This document shows positions 24,041 to 38,000 of a stretch of DNA of 64,000 bases, piece by piece; position 1 is the stretch's first letter, and every line of letters starts with the position of its first letter. Source of the DNA: Vanilla planifolia (lineage: Eukaryota > Streptophyta > Magnoliopsida > Asparagales > Orchidaceae); assembly GCA_023846275.1 (NCBI GenBank), contig JAIUJO010000297.1, positions 87,001 through 151,000 of the forward strand, in the 5' to 3' direction. Both the position numbers and the translations under genes were made by a program. The notes under the pieces are model-generated. The model made no database searches, was not told the origin of the DNA, and saw only the letters and a program-made list of their open reading frames with translations.

Positions 24041-26432
24041 CACTACTCTACTCTACTCTACTTTACTTTACTTTAGCCTAGCCTAACTTAGCTCTACTCT
24101 ACTCCAGTTTTCTCCTACTCTACTCTCTTTTCCTCTAGTCTACTCTTCTCTACTCCACTATATATTGCTTTGCTCTTCTTTTCTCTAATCTCCCTTTGTC
24201 AACCTTACTCTACTCTAGCCTAGCCTAGCGTACCCTATCCTATCCTCACATAGCATAGCACAACATAACTCTACTCTGCTCTAATCTAACTTTACTCAAC
24301 TCTACTACTTGCTACAGTACTCTAACCTAGTCTACTCCATCCTAGTTTAGCCCAACTTAGCTCTACTCTACTCAACTCTATGTAACTCTAGACTAGCCTA
24401 ATCTACTTTGTTCTACTATACTCTGCTCTACTCTTCTTAGCTTTACTCTGCTCTACTCTACCCTACTCTACTCTACTCGACTCTATTCTACTCTAGCCTA
24501 GCCTAACATAGCTTATCCTAGCCTAGCCTTACCTATGCTAGCCTAACCTAACTCTATTCTACTCTATTATACTATATTATACTATACTCTACTCTACTAT
24601 ACTCTACTCTACTCTACTCAACCCTACTCAACTCTAATATAGCTAAACCTAACCTAGCTCTACTCTAATCAACTATGCTCTACTCTGCTATGCTATGCTT
24701 TGCTCTACTCTGCTCTACTCTACTCTGCCACATTCTACTCTGCTTTACTCAGCTCTACTCCAGTCTACTTTGCTCTACTCTATCCTATTCTACTAGACTT
24801 TTGCCTAGCCTAGCCAAACCAAATCGAGCTTTTCTCTACTCTTCTTTACTTTACTCTGGCCTAGCCTACCATAACCAAGCCTAGCCTTACCTAGCTTAGG
24901 CTAACCTAGCTCTACTCTACCCTACATAACTCTACTCTATTCTACTCTGCTCTAACCTAGCCTAACCTAGCTCTACCCTAATCTGCTCTACTCTAGCCTA
25001 GCCTACCTAACATGTCTTATCCTAGCTTAACCTAGCTTTTCACTGCTTTGCTCCACTCTACTTGGATTTTCTATGCCATGCTCTATTATGCTCTACTTTA
25101 CTCTGTATTGCTCTACTCTACTCTGCTCTACTCTCTTTTGCTCTCCTCAACTCTACTCTACTTTAGCCTTGCCTAACAAAAACAAGCTCTACTCTACTCT
25201 ACTCAACTCTACTCTACTCTACTCAACTCTACTATAACCTAACCTTGCCAAGCCTAATCAAACCTAGCTATACTCTACTATACTCTAGCCTACCTTACGT
25301 AGCTTAGCCTAGCATAAAGTAGCTCTACACTACTCTACTCATTTCCACTATACTCTTCTCTGCTCTTCTCATCTCTTCTCTGATCTGCTCTACTCTACTC
25401 TACTTTGCCCTGCTCTACTCAATTATGCTCTACTCAACTCTACTCTGCTCTGCTCTAATGTACTCTATCCTTGCCTAGCCTAACCTAGGTCTACTCTACT
25501 CTACTCTAGCCTAGCCTAGCCTCACTCTACCTTACTCTACTGTACCTTACTCTATTCTACTCTACTTTACCTTACTTTAGCCTTGCCTAACCTAACCTAG
25601 TAATACTTTGCTTTACTCGACTCTACTCTACTCTTCTACATGTTTCTTTACTCTTCCATACTCTACTCTACTCTGGTTTGCCCTACTCTCCAATACTGTC
25701 TTATACAAAACTCCACCCCTACTCTACTCTACTATGCTCTACCCTACCTTATTTGAGCCCATCTTTGCTTAACCTAGCTATACTATATCTTACTCTACTC
25801 TACTTCAATCTTGCTTAGCTTAGCCCAACCTTGCTCTAATCTATTATACTCTACTATACTCTAGTTTACTCTACTTTACTTTAGCCTAGCCTAACTTAGG
25901 GTAGCCAAGCCTATCCTAACCTAACTCTATTCTGCTCTGCTTGGCTCTGTTTTGCTTTGATCTACTCTGCTCTACTCTACTTTGCTATTTTCTACTCAGC
26001 TCTAACCTTCTTTATTCTAATCTACTCTAACCAAGCTTGGCCTAGCCTAGCCTATCTTAAATTCGCTCTACTTTACTGTACTATACTTTACTATACTTGA
26101 CACAACTTTTCTTTAGTCTACACCACTCTACTCTATTGTAATCTGCTCTTCTCTACTCTACTCTTCTCTATTTTAACCTAGCTTAGCCAAGTCTATCTTA
26201 ATCTAGCTCTACTCTACACTACTCTACTCTACTCTACTCTACTACTCTACTATACACAAGCCTAGCATAGCCTAACCTAACTTTGCTCAGCTCTACTCCA
26301 CTTTTCTCTACATTACTCTACTGGTCTCTACTTTACTCTGCTTTGCTCAACTCTGCTCTTCTCTGCTCTACTCTACTTTGCATATCTATGCTCTGCTCTA
26401 CTCTCTCTACTCTACTCTACTCTACTCTCCTA

Positions 26433-26473
26433 TCCTCTCTTCTCCTCTCCTCTCTTCTCCTCTCCTCTCCTCT
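26433..26473 (+). repeat. Pure pyrimidine patch (CTCTCC type)
   Basis: Forty-one uninterrupted C/T bases made of TCTCC and TCTTC units. With single purines allowed the patch extends further on both sides. Confidence 0.88.
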
Positions 26474-29400
26474 ACTCTCCTCTCCTCTACTCTGCTCAAC
26501 TCTACTCCACTCTACTTTACTCTACTCTAATCTACTCTACCTACTCTACCCCAACCTAGCCTAGCATAATCTAGCTCTACTCTATGATAGTCCACTCTAC
26601 TCTACCCTACTATACTCTAGCCTAGCCAAGCTTATCCTAGCCTACTTAGCCAAGCCTAGCCTAACCTAACCTAGCTCTACTGTACTGTACTCTACTATAC
26701 ACTACTTTACTCAAATCTACTTTATTGTGCTCTAACCTTGACTAACAAAGAATAACTTAGCTTTGCTCTACTCTACCATGCTCTACTCTATTTTTCCCTA
26801 TGCTACTCTATTTTACTCAACTCTACTCTTCTACTCTGCTCTACTCTCCTTTTCTTTGCCATGCTCTCCTCTACTCTACTCTATTCTACACTACTAAACT
26901 AGACTATACACTACTATACTCTACTACACTCTACACTACTCTACTCTACGCTACTCTACTCTACTCTATGCTACTCTAACCTAGACTACCCTAGCCCAAG
27001 AAAGGTCTACTATATTATACTCTACTCCACTCAAGCCTAGCTTAGCCTAACTCAACCAATCCTAGCCTACCCTAACTTAGCATAGCCTTTTTTGACCTCG
27101 CTCTTCTCTACTCTACTCTGCCTTACTGCACTCGACTCTACTGTAACCTACCCTAACTTAGCCTAGCCAAGCTTTACTTTACTGTACTTTACTCCACTCT
27201 AGCTAGCCTTGCCTAGCATAGCCAAGCCTAAGCAAGCCCTCCTCTAATCCACTCTACTCTATTATGCTCTGCTCTTCTCTTCTATGCTCTAATCTACTTT
27301 GCTATTCTCTGCTCTGTTCTATACTTAGCCTAGCCTAGCATTGCTTAGCCTATCCTAGCTCTACTCCACTCTACTCTACTCTAGCCATGCCTAGCCTAGC
27401 TTAGCCTTGCCTTCCTTTGCTTGTCTCCACTCAACTCAACTCTACTCTGCTCTTCTCTACTCTACTCTACTCTACTCTAACCATGCCTAGCATAACATAA
27501 CCTAACTTAACTTAGCCTAACATTACTTTTTCTACACAACTCTACTCTGCTCTACTCAACCCTACTCTCCTCTATTATACTCTACTCTATACTACTCTAC
27601 TCTACTCTAGCCTTGCCTAGCCTATCCTAAGCTAACCTAGCTCTCCTTTACTCTAGTCTACTCTAATCTTCTCTACTCTACTATATTGAACTCTTCATTA
27701 GCCTAGCTTTGGCTAGCCTAGCCTACCTAAGCTGTCCCTAGCCTAACTTAGCCCAATCTAACCTTGCTTTATTCTACCCTACTCAACTTTACTCTACTTC
27801 ACTCTTATCTACTCTACTCAACTTTACTCTACTTTGCTCTACTCTACTCTAACCTAGCCTAGCTTTGCTCTACTCTACTCTTCTCTACTCAACTCTATTC
27901 TACACAACTCTAATCTGCTCTAAACTTGCCTAGTCTAACCTGGCTTAGCATAGGTAAGCCTAACCTAACTCTACTCTACTATACTCAACTCTACTCTACT
28001 CTTATCTGATCTTCTCTACTCTACTTTTTTATTCTTAGCTCTTCTCTCTTATGCTATACTCTTGTCTGTTCTACACTACTCTATTCTACAATACTCTGCT
28101 CTACTCTACTCTTCTCTACTCTACTTTGCTCTGCTCTTCTTTGCTTCACTTTCCTCTACTTTGCTCTGCTTTGCTTTGCTTTGTTATGCTATTCTCTACT
28201 CTACTCTATATTACTCTACTCTGCTCTTCACTACTCTACACTACATTGCTCTTTTCTACTCTAATCTAATCTACAACACTCTACTCTAACCTAGCCTAGC
28301 TTAACAAAACATAACTTCGCCAAACCTAGCTCTACTCTACTATACTACTCTACTCCAGCTTAGCCTAGACTAGCCTAACTAAGCCTAGCTGAGCCTAATC
28401 TACTCTACTCTACTAAACTCTACTCTACTCTACTAAACTCTACTCTACTCCAATCTACTCTTACCTTGCTCAGCCTAGCATAGCCTAACTTAGCTTTACT
28501 CTACCCCACTCTAGCCTAGCCTTGCCTAGCCTCACCTCACTCTACTCAACTCTACTTTACTCTTCTCTACTCTACTCTGCTCTGCTCATCTCTACTATGC
28601 TCTACTCTACTCTACTCTTCTCTACTCTACCATATTTTTTCTACTTTTCTCTACTCTACTCTACTCAATTCAACTCTACTCTTCCTTAATCTAGCATAGC
28701 CAAGCCTAATCAATCTCTACTCTACTATACTCTACTCTACTCTTTTTTAGCCTTGCATCGCTTAGCCTAGCCTTGCCTCGCATAGCCTAGCCTTACCTTG
28801 CCTATCCTAGCTCTACTCTACTCTACTCTAGCCTAGCCTAATATAACCTAACCTAGCTTAACTTAAGCACTCTCTACTCTACTCCAATCTACTCCACTTC
28901 ACTCTACTCTACTAGGTTATGCTCTACTCTGCTCTAACATAGCCTTGCCTAACCTAGCCTAGCCTAACTTAGCTCTACTCTTCTCTACTTTGCTTTACTC
29001 TGCTTTACTCTGACCTGCTCCACTCTTTTCTACTCTACTCTGCTCTGCTCTACTCTACTCTACTCTACTCTAGCCTAGCCAAGCTTTGCCCAACATAGCC
29101 TAGCCTAACCTTGCCCTAATCTACTCTACTTTACTTTACTCTCCTCTATTCTACTCTACTCTCACCTACCTTGGCCTACCATAGCCTAGCCTAATCTAAC
29201 CTACCTTAGTTAGCCAAACCTAGCTCTACTCTATTATACCCTACTCTACTTTACTCAACTCAACTCTACTTTAGCCTCGTATAACCTTGCCTACCCTACC
29301 CTAACTTAATCTAGCCTAGCCTAACCTAGCTTTACTCTACTTTACTCTACTATACTCTATTCTAGCTTAGCCTATCCTAGCTTATCCTAACTTAGCTACA

Positions 29401-32400
29401 CTCTACTCCACTCTATTTTACTTTACTCTAGCCTAGCCTAACCTAGCTTAGCCTTGCCTAACATAGTCTAACCTTGCTCAACTCTACTATACTATACTCT
29501 ACTCAACTCACCTATAACCTAACCTAGCTTAGCATAACTTAGCTCTACTCTACTCTACTTAAGCCTTGCTTAGCTAAGCTTAGCCTCGTCTTACCTAGCC
29601 TAATCTATCTTAGCCTAACCTGAATCTACTCTAGTTTCCTCTGCTCGGCTCAACTCTACACTACTTTATTCTAACCTATCCTCATTCTACTATACTCTAC
29701 TCTACTCTACTCTACTCAACTCTAGCTTAGCTTAACTTAACCTTGCTCTACTCAGCTTTGCTTTGCTCTGTCTACTTTACTTTACTCTATTCTTCTTTAC
29801 TTAGCTCTACTTTAATTTGCTCTTCTTTACTTTGCTTTACTCTACTCTACTCTACTCTTCTCTACTTCACTCTACTCCACTTAGCTCTACTCTACTCTAC
29901 TCTAATCTAACCTAGCCTAGATTAATCAAACTCTACTCTACTATACTCTACTCTACCTTATACTGGACTAGCCATGTTGGCCTTGCTTAACTTAACCTAG
30001 CTCTGCTCTGTCTGCTCTACTATGGTCTTCACTTTCTGCTCTTCTTTACTCTACACCATACTACTCTACTTTACTCTGCTTTGCTCTATTCTACTCTGCT
30101 CTGTACTCTAGCCTATCCTAACCTAGCTCTACTCCACTCTACTTAACTCTATTCCAACCTAGCCCAACTTAGCCTACCATATTCTAGCCCAACCTTACCT
30201 AGCTCTACTATACTCTAATCTATGCAACTCTACTAGGCTTTGGTCTACTCTACTCTAACCATTCCTAGCCTAGCCTAACATCGCCTAGCCTAATTTAGGT
30301 CTACTCTTCCCTGTTCTACTCTTTTCTACTTTGATATACTCTACTTTACTTTACTCTATTCTGCTCTACCTACTCTACTATTCTCTATTCTACTCTACTC
30401 TAACCTAGCCTAGCATAGCCTAACTTAGCCTAGCTTAACTTAGCTATACTCTTCTTTACTCTACTCTTATCTACTCTAGCCTAGCCTAGCCTCCTCAACT
30501 TAGCCTAACCTAGTTTAGACCAACCAAACCTAGCTCTATTCAACTCTACTCTACTTTATTCCACTCTCCTCTAGCCTGGCATAACCTAGCTTAGCCTACC
30601 CTAGCCTTGCCTAACAAAGCCTTAACTAGCTCTACTCTACTTATCACTATTATACTCTACTCTAACTTAGCCTAGCATAGCCTATCCAAACCTAGCTCTA
30701 CCCTACTCCTCTCTATTCCACTTTACTCTACCATAGTCTTGCCTCGCCGAGCCAAGCCTAACTTATCTCTACTCTGGCCTGCTCTGCATTGCTTTACTCT
30801 ACTCTGTTCGGCTAAGCTCTGCTCTTCTCTGGTCTTCTCTACTCTACTCTATTTTTCTTTGCTCTACTCCACTATACTCTACACTATTGTAGTCAAGCCT
30901 AGCCTCACCTAGCTCTATTCTACTCCACTATACTCTACTCTACTCTACTCTGCTTTGCTCCACTCTAGTGTACCCTAGCCTCGCCTAGCCAGCCTTACCT
31001 CGCCTAACCTAGCTCTACTCTACTCTGCTTTACTTTGCTCTACTCTACTCTGCTCTGCTATACTTTTCCTTACTCTACTTTGCTCTCCTCTACTCTACTA
31101 AGCTCTTCTTTGCTCTACTTTGGTCTACTCCTCTATGCTCTACTTTGCTCTACTTTGCTCTACTATGCTCTAAACTTCTCTACTCTCCTCTGCTCTGTAT
31201 TGGTCTTATTACCTCTCCTCTGCTTCACTCTCCTCTCCTCTCTTCTCATCTCATCCTGTATACATTACTCTACTCTACTCTACTCTTCTATACTCTGGCT
31301 TATTTTCTACACTACTCTAATCTACCCTACTCTACTCTACTCTACTCAATCTTAACCTAGCCTAGCCAACGTTAGCCTACCCTAGCCTAGCCTAGCCTAA
31401 CATAGCTCTACTCTACTCCACCCTATTCTACTATACTTTACTCTTCTCTTGCTAAGCCAAGCTTAGCATAGCCTACCCTAGCCTAACCTAGCTCTACTTT
31501 ACTATCTACTCTATTAAGTTCTACTCTACTCTACATTACTCTACTCTATTATGCATTACTCTGCTCTGCTCTTCTTCTCTGCTATACTATACTCTTATCT
31601 ACTCTACTCTATTCTACTCTTCTCTCCTCTTCTCTCTTCTACTCTACTCTACTCTACACTGCCTGCTCTCCACCACACTACTCTACTCTACTATACTTTA
31701 CTTTACTCTAGTCTAGCCTACTCTACTCTACTCTACCCAAGCCTAGCCTAGCTTTGCCTAACCTTGCTCTACTCTACCCTACTCTACTCTACACTATTCT
31801 ACTCTGTTATACTCTTGCTTAGCCTAGCCTAGACTACCCTTACCTAACCTTGCTTAGCTTAACCTAGCTTTGCTCTACTCTACTATGCTCTTCTCTTCTT
31901 TTTATTGTTCTGTTCTACTTTACACTCTACCCTACTCTATTTTTCTTTCCTCTACTTTGCTCTGCTCTACTATACTATACTCTTCTCCACTCTACTCTAC
32001 TTTATTATACTCTAGCCTATCTTAGCTTAGCCAAACCTAGCTCCACTCTACTCTACTCTACTCTACTATATTATACTCTAGCCTAGCCTAACCTAACCTA
32101 ACTACCAAGCTTACCCAAGCTTAACCTAGTTCTACACTACTCTACTCTTCTCCACTCTACTCTACTCTACTCTACTCTACTCTACTCTAACTAGCTCTAC
32201 AAAACCTAGGCTACCTAGCTGTACTCTGCTCTAGTCTAGCCTAACTTAACCTAGCTCTTCTCTACTCTACTTAGCTCTAATCTACTATACTCTTCTTAGC
32301 TCTATTATGCTCTATTATGCTCTGCTTTCCTCTCTTCTTTACTCTTCTCTTCTTTACTCTTCTCTTCTCTGCTCTACTATACTCCACTTTCTCCAAACTA

Positions 32401-34946
32401 CTCTGCTATGGTCTACTCTATTCTACTTGGTGCTACTCTACTCAACTCTACTCTACTCTTCTATCCTAAACCCTGCTCTACTATACTCTAATCTACCCTA
32501 CACTACTTTACTCGATCCTAACCTAGCCTAGCCAATGTTAAACTACCCTAGCCAAGCCTAGCCTAACATAACTCTGCTCTACCCTACTCTGCTATACTTT
32601 ACTCTTCTCTAGCCAAGACAAACTTAGCCTAGCCTACTCTAGCCTAACCTAACTCTACTCCACTCTACTTTGCTCATTTATGCTTTACTCTTTATTACTC
32701 TGCTCTTCTCTACATTACTCTCTTATGCTCTTCTTTTCTGCTCTACTCTACTCTGATCTACTATTGTTTTCTGCTCTTCTCTCCTCTTGTCTCTTCTACT
32801 CTACTCTACACTACTCTCATCCACACTACTATACTCAACTCTACTTTACTCTACTCTACTCTAGTTTACTCTACTCTACTCTATTCAAGCCTAGTCTAAC
32901 CTTGCTCTACTCTACTCTACCCTACTTTACTCTACTCTTCTCTATTCTACTCTGTTATACTCTTGCCTAGCCTAGCCTAGACTACCCTAGCCTAGCCTGG
33001 CTTACCCTAACCTATCTTTGCTCTACTCTGCTGTGCTCTTCTTTACATTTTATAGCTCTACTCTGCTCTACACTATACTATACTCTGTTACACTTTGCTC
33101 TACTCTCCTTTATTATACTCTACTCTACTCTACTCTACTTTATTATACTTTAGCCTAGCTTAGCTTAGCATAACCTAGCTCTACTCTACTATACTCTTCT
33201 CTATTATACTCTAGCTTAGCTTAGCCTAGCCTAGCCTAGCTTAACCTAACCAACCAAGCTTAGCCTAGCCTAACCTAGTTCCACTCTAATCAACTCTACT
33301 CTGCTCTACTATACTCTACTCTAACCTAGCTCTGCCTAACCTAACCTCGCTTAAGTCTATTATACTCTACTCTACTCTACTTAACTCAACTCTACTCTAG
33401 CCTCGCAAAGCCTAGCCTACCCCTAGCTTAACCAAGCCTAGCCTAACCTAGCTCTACTCTACTCTACTATACACTATTCTAACTTAGCCTAGCCTAGCTT
33501 ATCCAAACTTAGCTCCACTCTACTCTACTTTACTCAGTTCTACTTTACATACTTTAGCCTTGTCAATCATAGCCCAGATTAGCCTAACCTAGCTCTACAC
33601 TGGTCTACTATGCTCTTCTCGACGCTTCTTGGTTTTGCTATGCTCTGCTCTACTCTATTGAGCTCTACTCTGCTCTACTCTACTCTACTCTACTCTATTA
33701 TACTCTATCCCAGCCTAGCCTAACTTAGCTCTACTCTGCTCTACTTTTCTCTACCCTACTCTGGCCTAGCCTCGCCAAGCCTACCCAAGACTATCTTATC
33801 CTAGCCTACTCTTGCTCTACTCTACTTTATTCTACTCTATTCTACTCTCGACTACTCTACTCTAATCTACTCTACTCCACTGCACTCTATTATAGCATAG
33901 CCTAGCCTACCGTAACCTAACCTAACCTAACCAAGCTCTACTTGACTCTATTCTACTCTACTCAACTCTGGCCTGGCCTAGCCTTGATTGGCCTAGCATA
34001 GCCTAACCTACCTCTGCTCTACTCTACTCTGCTTCTCTCTGCTCAACTCCACTCTACACAACTATGCTCTACCCTGCTCTACTCTACATTGCTCTACTCA
34101 CCTCTTCAACTATACTCTACTTTGCTCTGCTCTACTCTTCTCTGCTCTACTCTACTCTCCTGAACTCTATTCTACATTACTCTACTCTACTCTATTGTAC
34201 TTTACTCTATTCTACTATACTCTACTCTATTCTACTCTACTATACTCCACTCCATTTTACATTACTCATCTCTACTCTACTATACTCTAACTTAACCTAG
34301 GCTATCCTAGCATAATCTAGCTCCACTTTGCTCTACTCTACTCTACTTTAGCTTAGCCTTACCTAACCTAGCCCTACTCTACTTTACTCTGCTCTAATCT
34401 AGCCTAGCCCAACCTTCCCAAACCAAGCATAGCCTAACTTAGCTCAACTCTACTCTACATTACTCTACTCTACTCTGCTTTACTCTTATCTAATCTACTT
34501 TGCTCCACTCTACTCTGCTATACTCTTTTCTACTCTACTCTACTCTTCTAAACTCTAGCCTAGTTTAGCTTAACCTAGCCTAGCCCTGCTTAACTTAGCT
34601 ATACTCTACTCTTCTCTACTCTACTCCACCCAACTCTACTGTAGCCTAATCTAGCCTACCCTAATATAGCCTAACCTAGCATAGCTTAGCCCAAAAAAAC
34701 CAAGCCTTATTGTATTCTACTCTACCCTACTCTTCTCAACTCTACTTTACTCAATTATACTCTAAGCTACCTAAGCCTATCCTAGCCTAGCCTAACCTCA
34801 CTCTACTCTAATTTACTATACTCTACCCTACTCTAACTTAGCCTTGCCTAGCCTATCTATGCCAAGCTCTACTCTACTCTTCTCTACTCCACTTTATTCT
34901 AATCTACTCTAGCCTATCTTAGCCTAGCCTAGCATAACCTAGCTTT

Positions 34947-35045
34947 GCTCTGGTCTTCTTTTCTCTATTCTACTCTTCTTTGCTCTACGCTTGCTCTGGT
35001 CTTCTTTTCTCTATTCTACTCTATTCTACTCTTCTTTGCTCTATG
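34947..35045 (+). repeat. ~46-bp tandem duplication in the satellite
   Basis: The string GCTCTGGTCTTCTTTTCTC occurs at about 34947 and again 46 bp later. Both copies run on through TATTCTACTC to TTCTTTGCTCTA. The second copy has a few extra bases. Confidence 0.85.
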
Positions 35046-38000
35046 CTTCTCTAGTCTACTCTACTCTACTATAGCCAAATTTAACCAAGCTTAACCAAGC
35101 CTTGCCTAACTTAGCTCTACTCTAATCTACTCTATTCTACTCTGCTCTATCCTCATCAAGCCTAACATAGATCAACTTTTCTCTATTTTGCTCTGCTTTA
35201 TTGTACTCTTTTCGGCTCTATTCTGCTCAACCCCACTTTACTCGTTTATGCTCTACTCAACTCTGCTCTACTCTACCCTGCTTTACTCTACACTATTTCA
35301 CTCAAGCTTAGCCTTCCCTATCTTAACCTTGATCTACACAACTCTACTCAACTCTAGCCTATCCTAACAAAGTCGAGCCTAGCCTAGCTGAATCTAACCT
35401 AACCTAGCTCTACTCTACTTTACTCTGCTCTACTATGCTCTAAACTACTCAACTCAGCTTTGCTCTACCCTGTATTGTTATGCTCTACTCTACTCTACTC
35501 TTTATAGCAAATCCTTGCCCACCCTAGCCTAACCTAGCCTAACTTAGCTCTACAGTACTTTACTTTACTCAACTATACTCTGGGCTAGCTTAACCTAGCA
35601 TAGTCTAGTCTAGCATAACCTAGCTCTACATTACTCTACTCTACTTTGCTCTACTATACTATACTCTACTCAACTCTAAACTACACTACTCTACTCTAAC
35701 ATAACCAGAGCTAAGCCTAACCTTGATCTACACTACTCTACTCTACTCTGCTCAACTCTACACTGCTCTACTTTATTTTTCTCTTCTCTTTCTACTCTAC
35801 TCTTCTCTTCTCTCCTCTACTTTGCTCTTCTCTTCTTTACTTTCCTCTGCTCTGCTATGCTTTCCTCTAATCTACTATACTCTAGCCTTTTCTACCCTAA
35901 AATAGTTTAGCATAACTAAGCTTTACTTTATTAAACTCTGCTTTACTATAGTTTATCCTCGTCTAGCCGATCTTACCCTAGCAAAACCTAGCTCTACAGT
36001 ACTCTACTCTACTCTAACCTAGCTTAACTGAGCCAAGCCTAACCTAGCTATGCTCTACTCTACTCTGCTCTAGCCCAGCATAACCTAGCCTAGTCAAGCC
36101 TTGCCTAACCTCACCTAGTTTTGCCTAACTTAACTCTACTTAGCTCTGCTCTACACTGCTCTACTCTGTTGTACTCTACTAAACTCTACTCTATTCTATT
36201 ATACTAAAGCCTAGCTTGGCCTAAGCTAGCTCTACTCTACTCTACTCTGCTATACTCTACTCTAACATAGTATAGCTTAACCTGGCAAATCCTAGCCTAA
36301 CCTAGCAAAACATAGTGTTACTCTACTCTACTCTATGCTACACTACTCTACTCTTCTCTACTTTACTCTACTCTAACCTAGCCTAACTAAGTTGTATGGT
36401 ACTATACTGTACTCTACTCTACTCTCCTCTACTCTCCATTACTCTACTCTATTCCACTCTAGCCTAACCTAGCCAAACCAAGCCTAGCATAGCCTAGGCT
36501 AGCCTAGAATTGGTCTGCTTTACTCTGCTTCAATCTTCTTTACTCTACTCTGCTCTACTTTTCTCAACATTTCTCTACTCTATTCTTCTCTACTCTACCT
36601 TATTATAATATGCTATACACTTCTCTACTCTGCTCTCCTCTACTCTACTATACTTTACTCTACTCTACTATACTCTCCTTTAACATAACCTAGCCTAGCT
36701 TAGCCTAACAAAGCTCTACTCCCCTACTCTACTCTACTCTAGCCTAGTCTTTCCAAACTTAGCTGTTCTATGCTCTGCTTTGCTTTACTCTACTCTTGTT
36801 TTCTCTACCATACTTTGCTCTACTATGCTCTACTTTTCTTTACTCTACTCTACTCTATTATACTCTATTAAACTCTAGCCTAGCTTAAACAAACCTAGCT
36901 ATATTCTACTCTACCCTACTCTAGGCTAATTTAGCCTAGTCTAGCCTAGCTCTACTTCACTCTACTCCACTTTATTCTACTCTATGCTCCTTTAACCTTG
37001 TCTACCTTAGCATTGCCTAGTATAGTTGAGCCTAACCTAGCTCTACTATGCCTTGCTCTACTCTGCTATGCTCTGCTTTACTTTTCTCTACTCTCCTCTG
37101 CTCTGCTCAACTCTTCTCTTGTTTGCTTTGCTCCACTTTGCCCTACTCTACTCCACTCTACTAAACTTTACTCTAGCCTTCCCTAGCCTAAACTAGCTAA
37201 GCCTAATCGAGCTCTTCTCTACCCTACTCTTCTCCATACTACTCTACTCTACTCTAGGCTAGCTTTGTCTAGCCAATCTTAGCCTAGCCTCACTTAAACT
37301 AACTCTACTCTTCTATCATCTACTCTACTATATTATACTCTACTCCACTCAAGTCTGCTCTACTCTAACCTAGCCTTGCCTTGCCTTTCTTAGCTCTACT
37401 CTTCTCTACTCTACTCTAACTTACCCTTGCTTAGCTTAGCCTAGCCAATCCTAGCTTAACTTTGCTATGTTCCACTATGCTTTGCTCTGCTCTACTCCAT
37501 TCTACTCTGCTTTAATCTTCTTTACTCTGCTCTACTCTACATTACTATACTCTACTCTACCTTACTCTACTTTATTGTACTCTAGCCTAACCTAGCCTAA
37601 TCTAGCTTTACTCAACTATACTCTAACCTAACTTAGCCTACCCTAGCCTAACCTAACCTTGCCTAACTTATAAAAACCTAACTCTTCACTACTCTATTCT
37701 CCTCAACTCTACTCCACTCTACTCTACTCTACACTACTCTACTCTACTGTACTCAACTCCACCATACTCTACTCTACTATACTATAACCTAGCCTAACTT
37801 AGCCTACCCTAGCCCTATTGTGCTCTACTCTACTCTTCTTGGCTCTACTCTACTCTATTATGCTCTTCTCTATTCTGCTCTACTCCACTCTATTTTTTTC
37901 TAGTCTGCTCTACTCTATTTTACTCTACTCTAGCCTAGCCTAGCCTAACCAAGCTCCACTCTACTTTACTCTACTGTTCTTTAGCCTATCCTAGCCTAGC

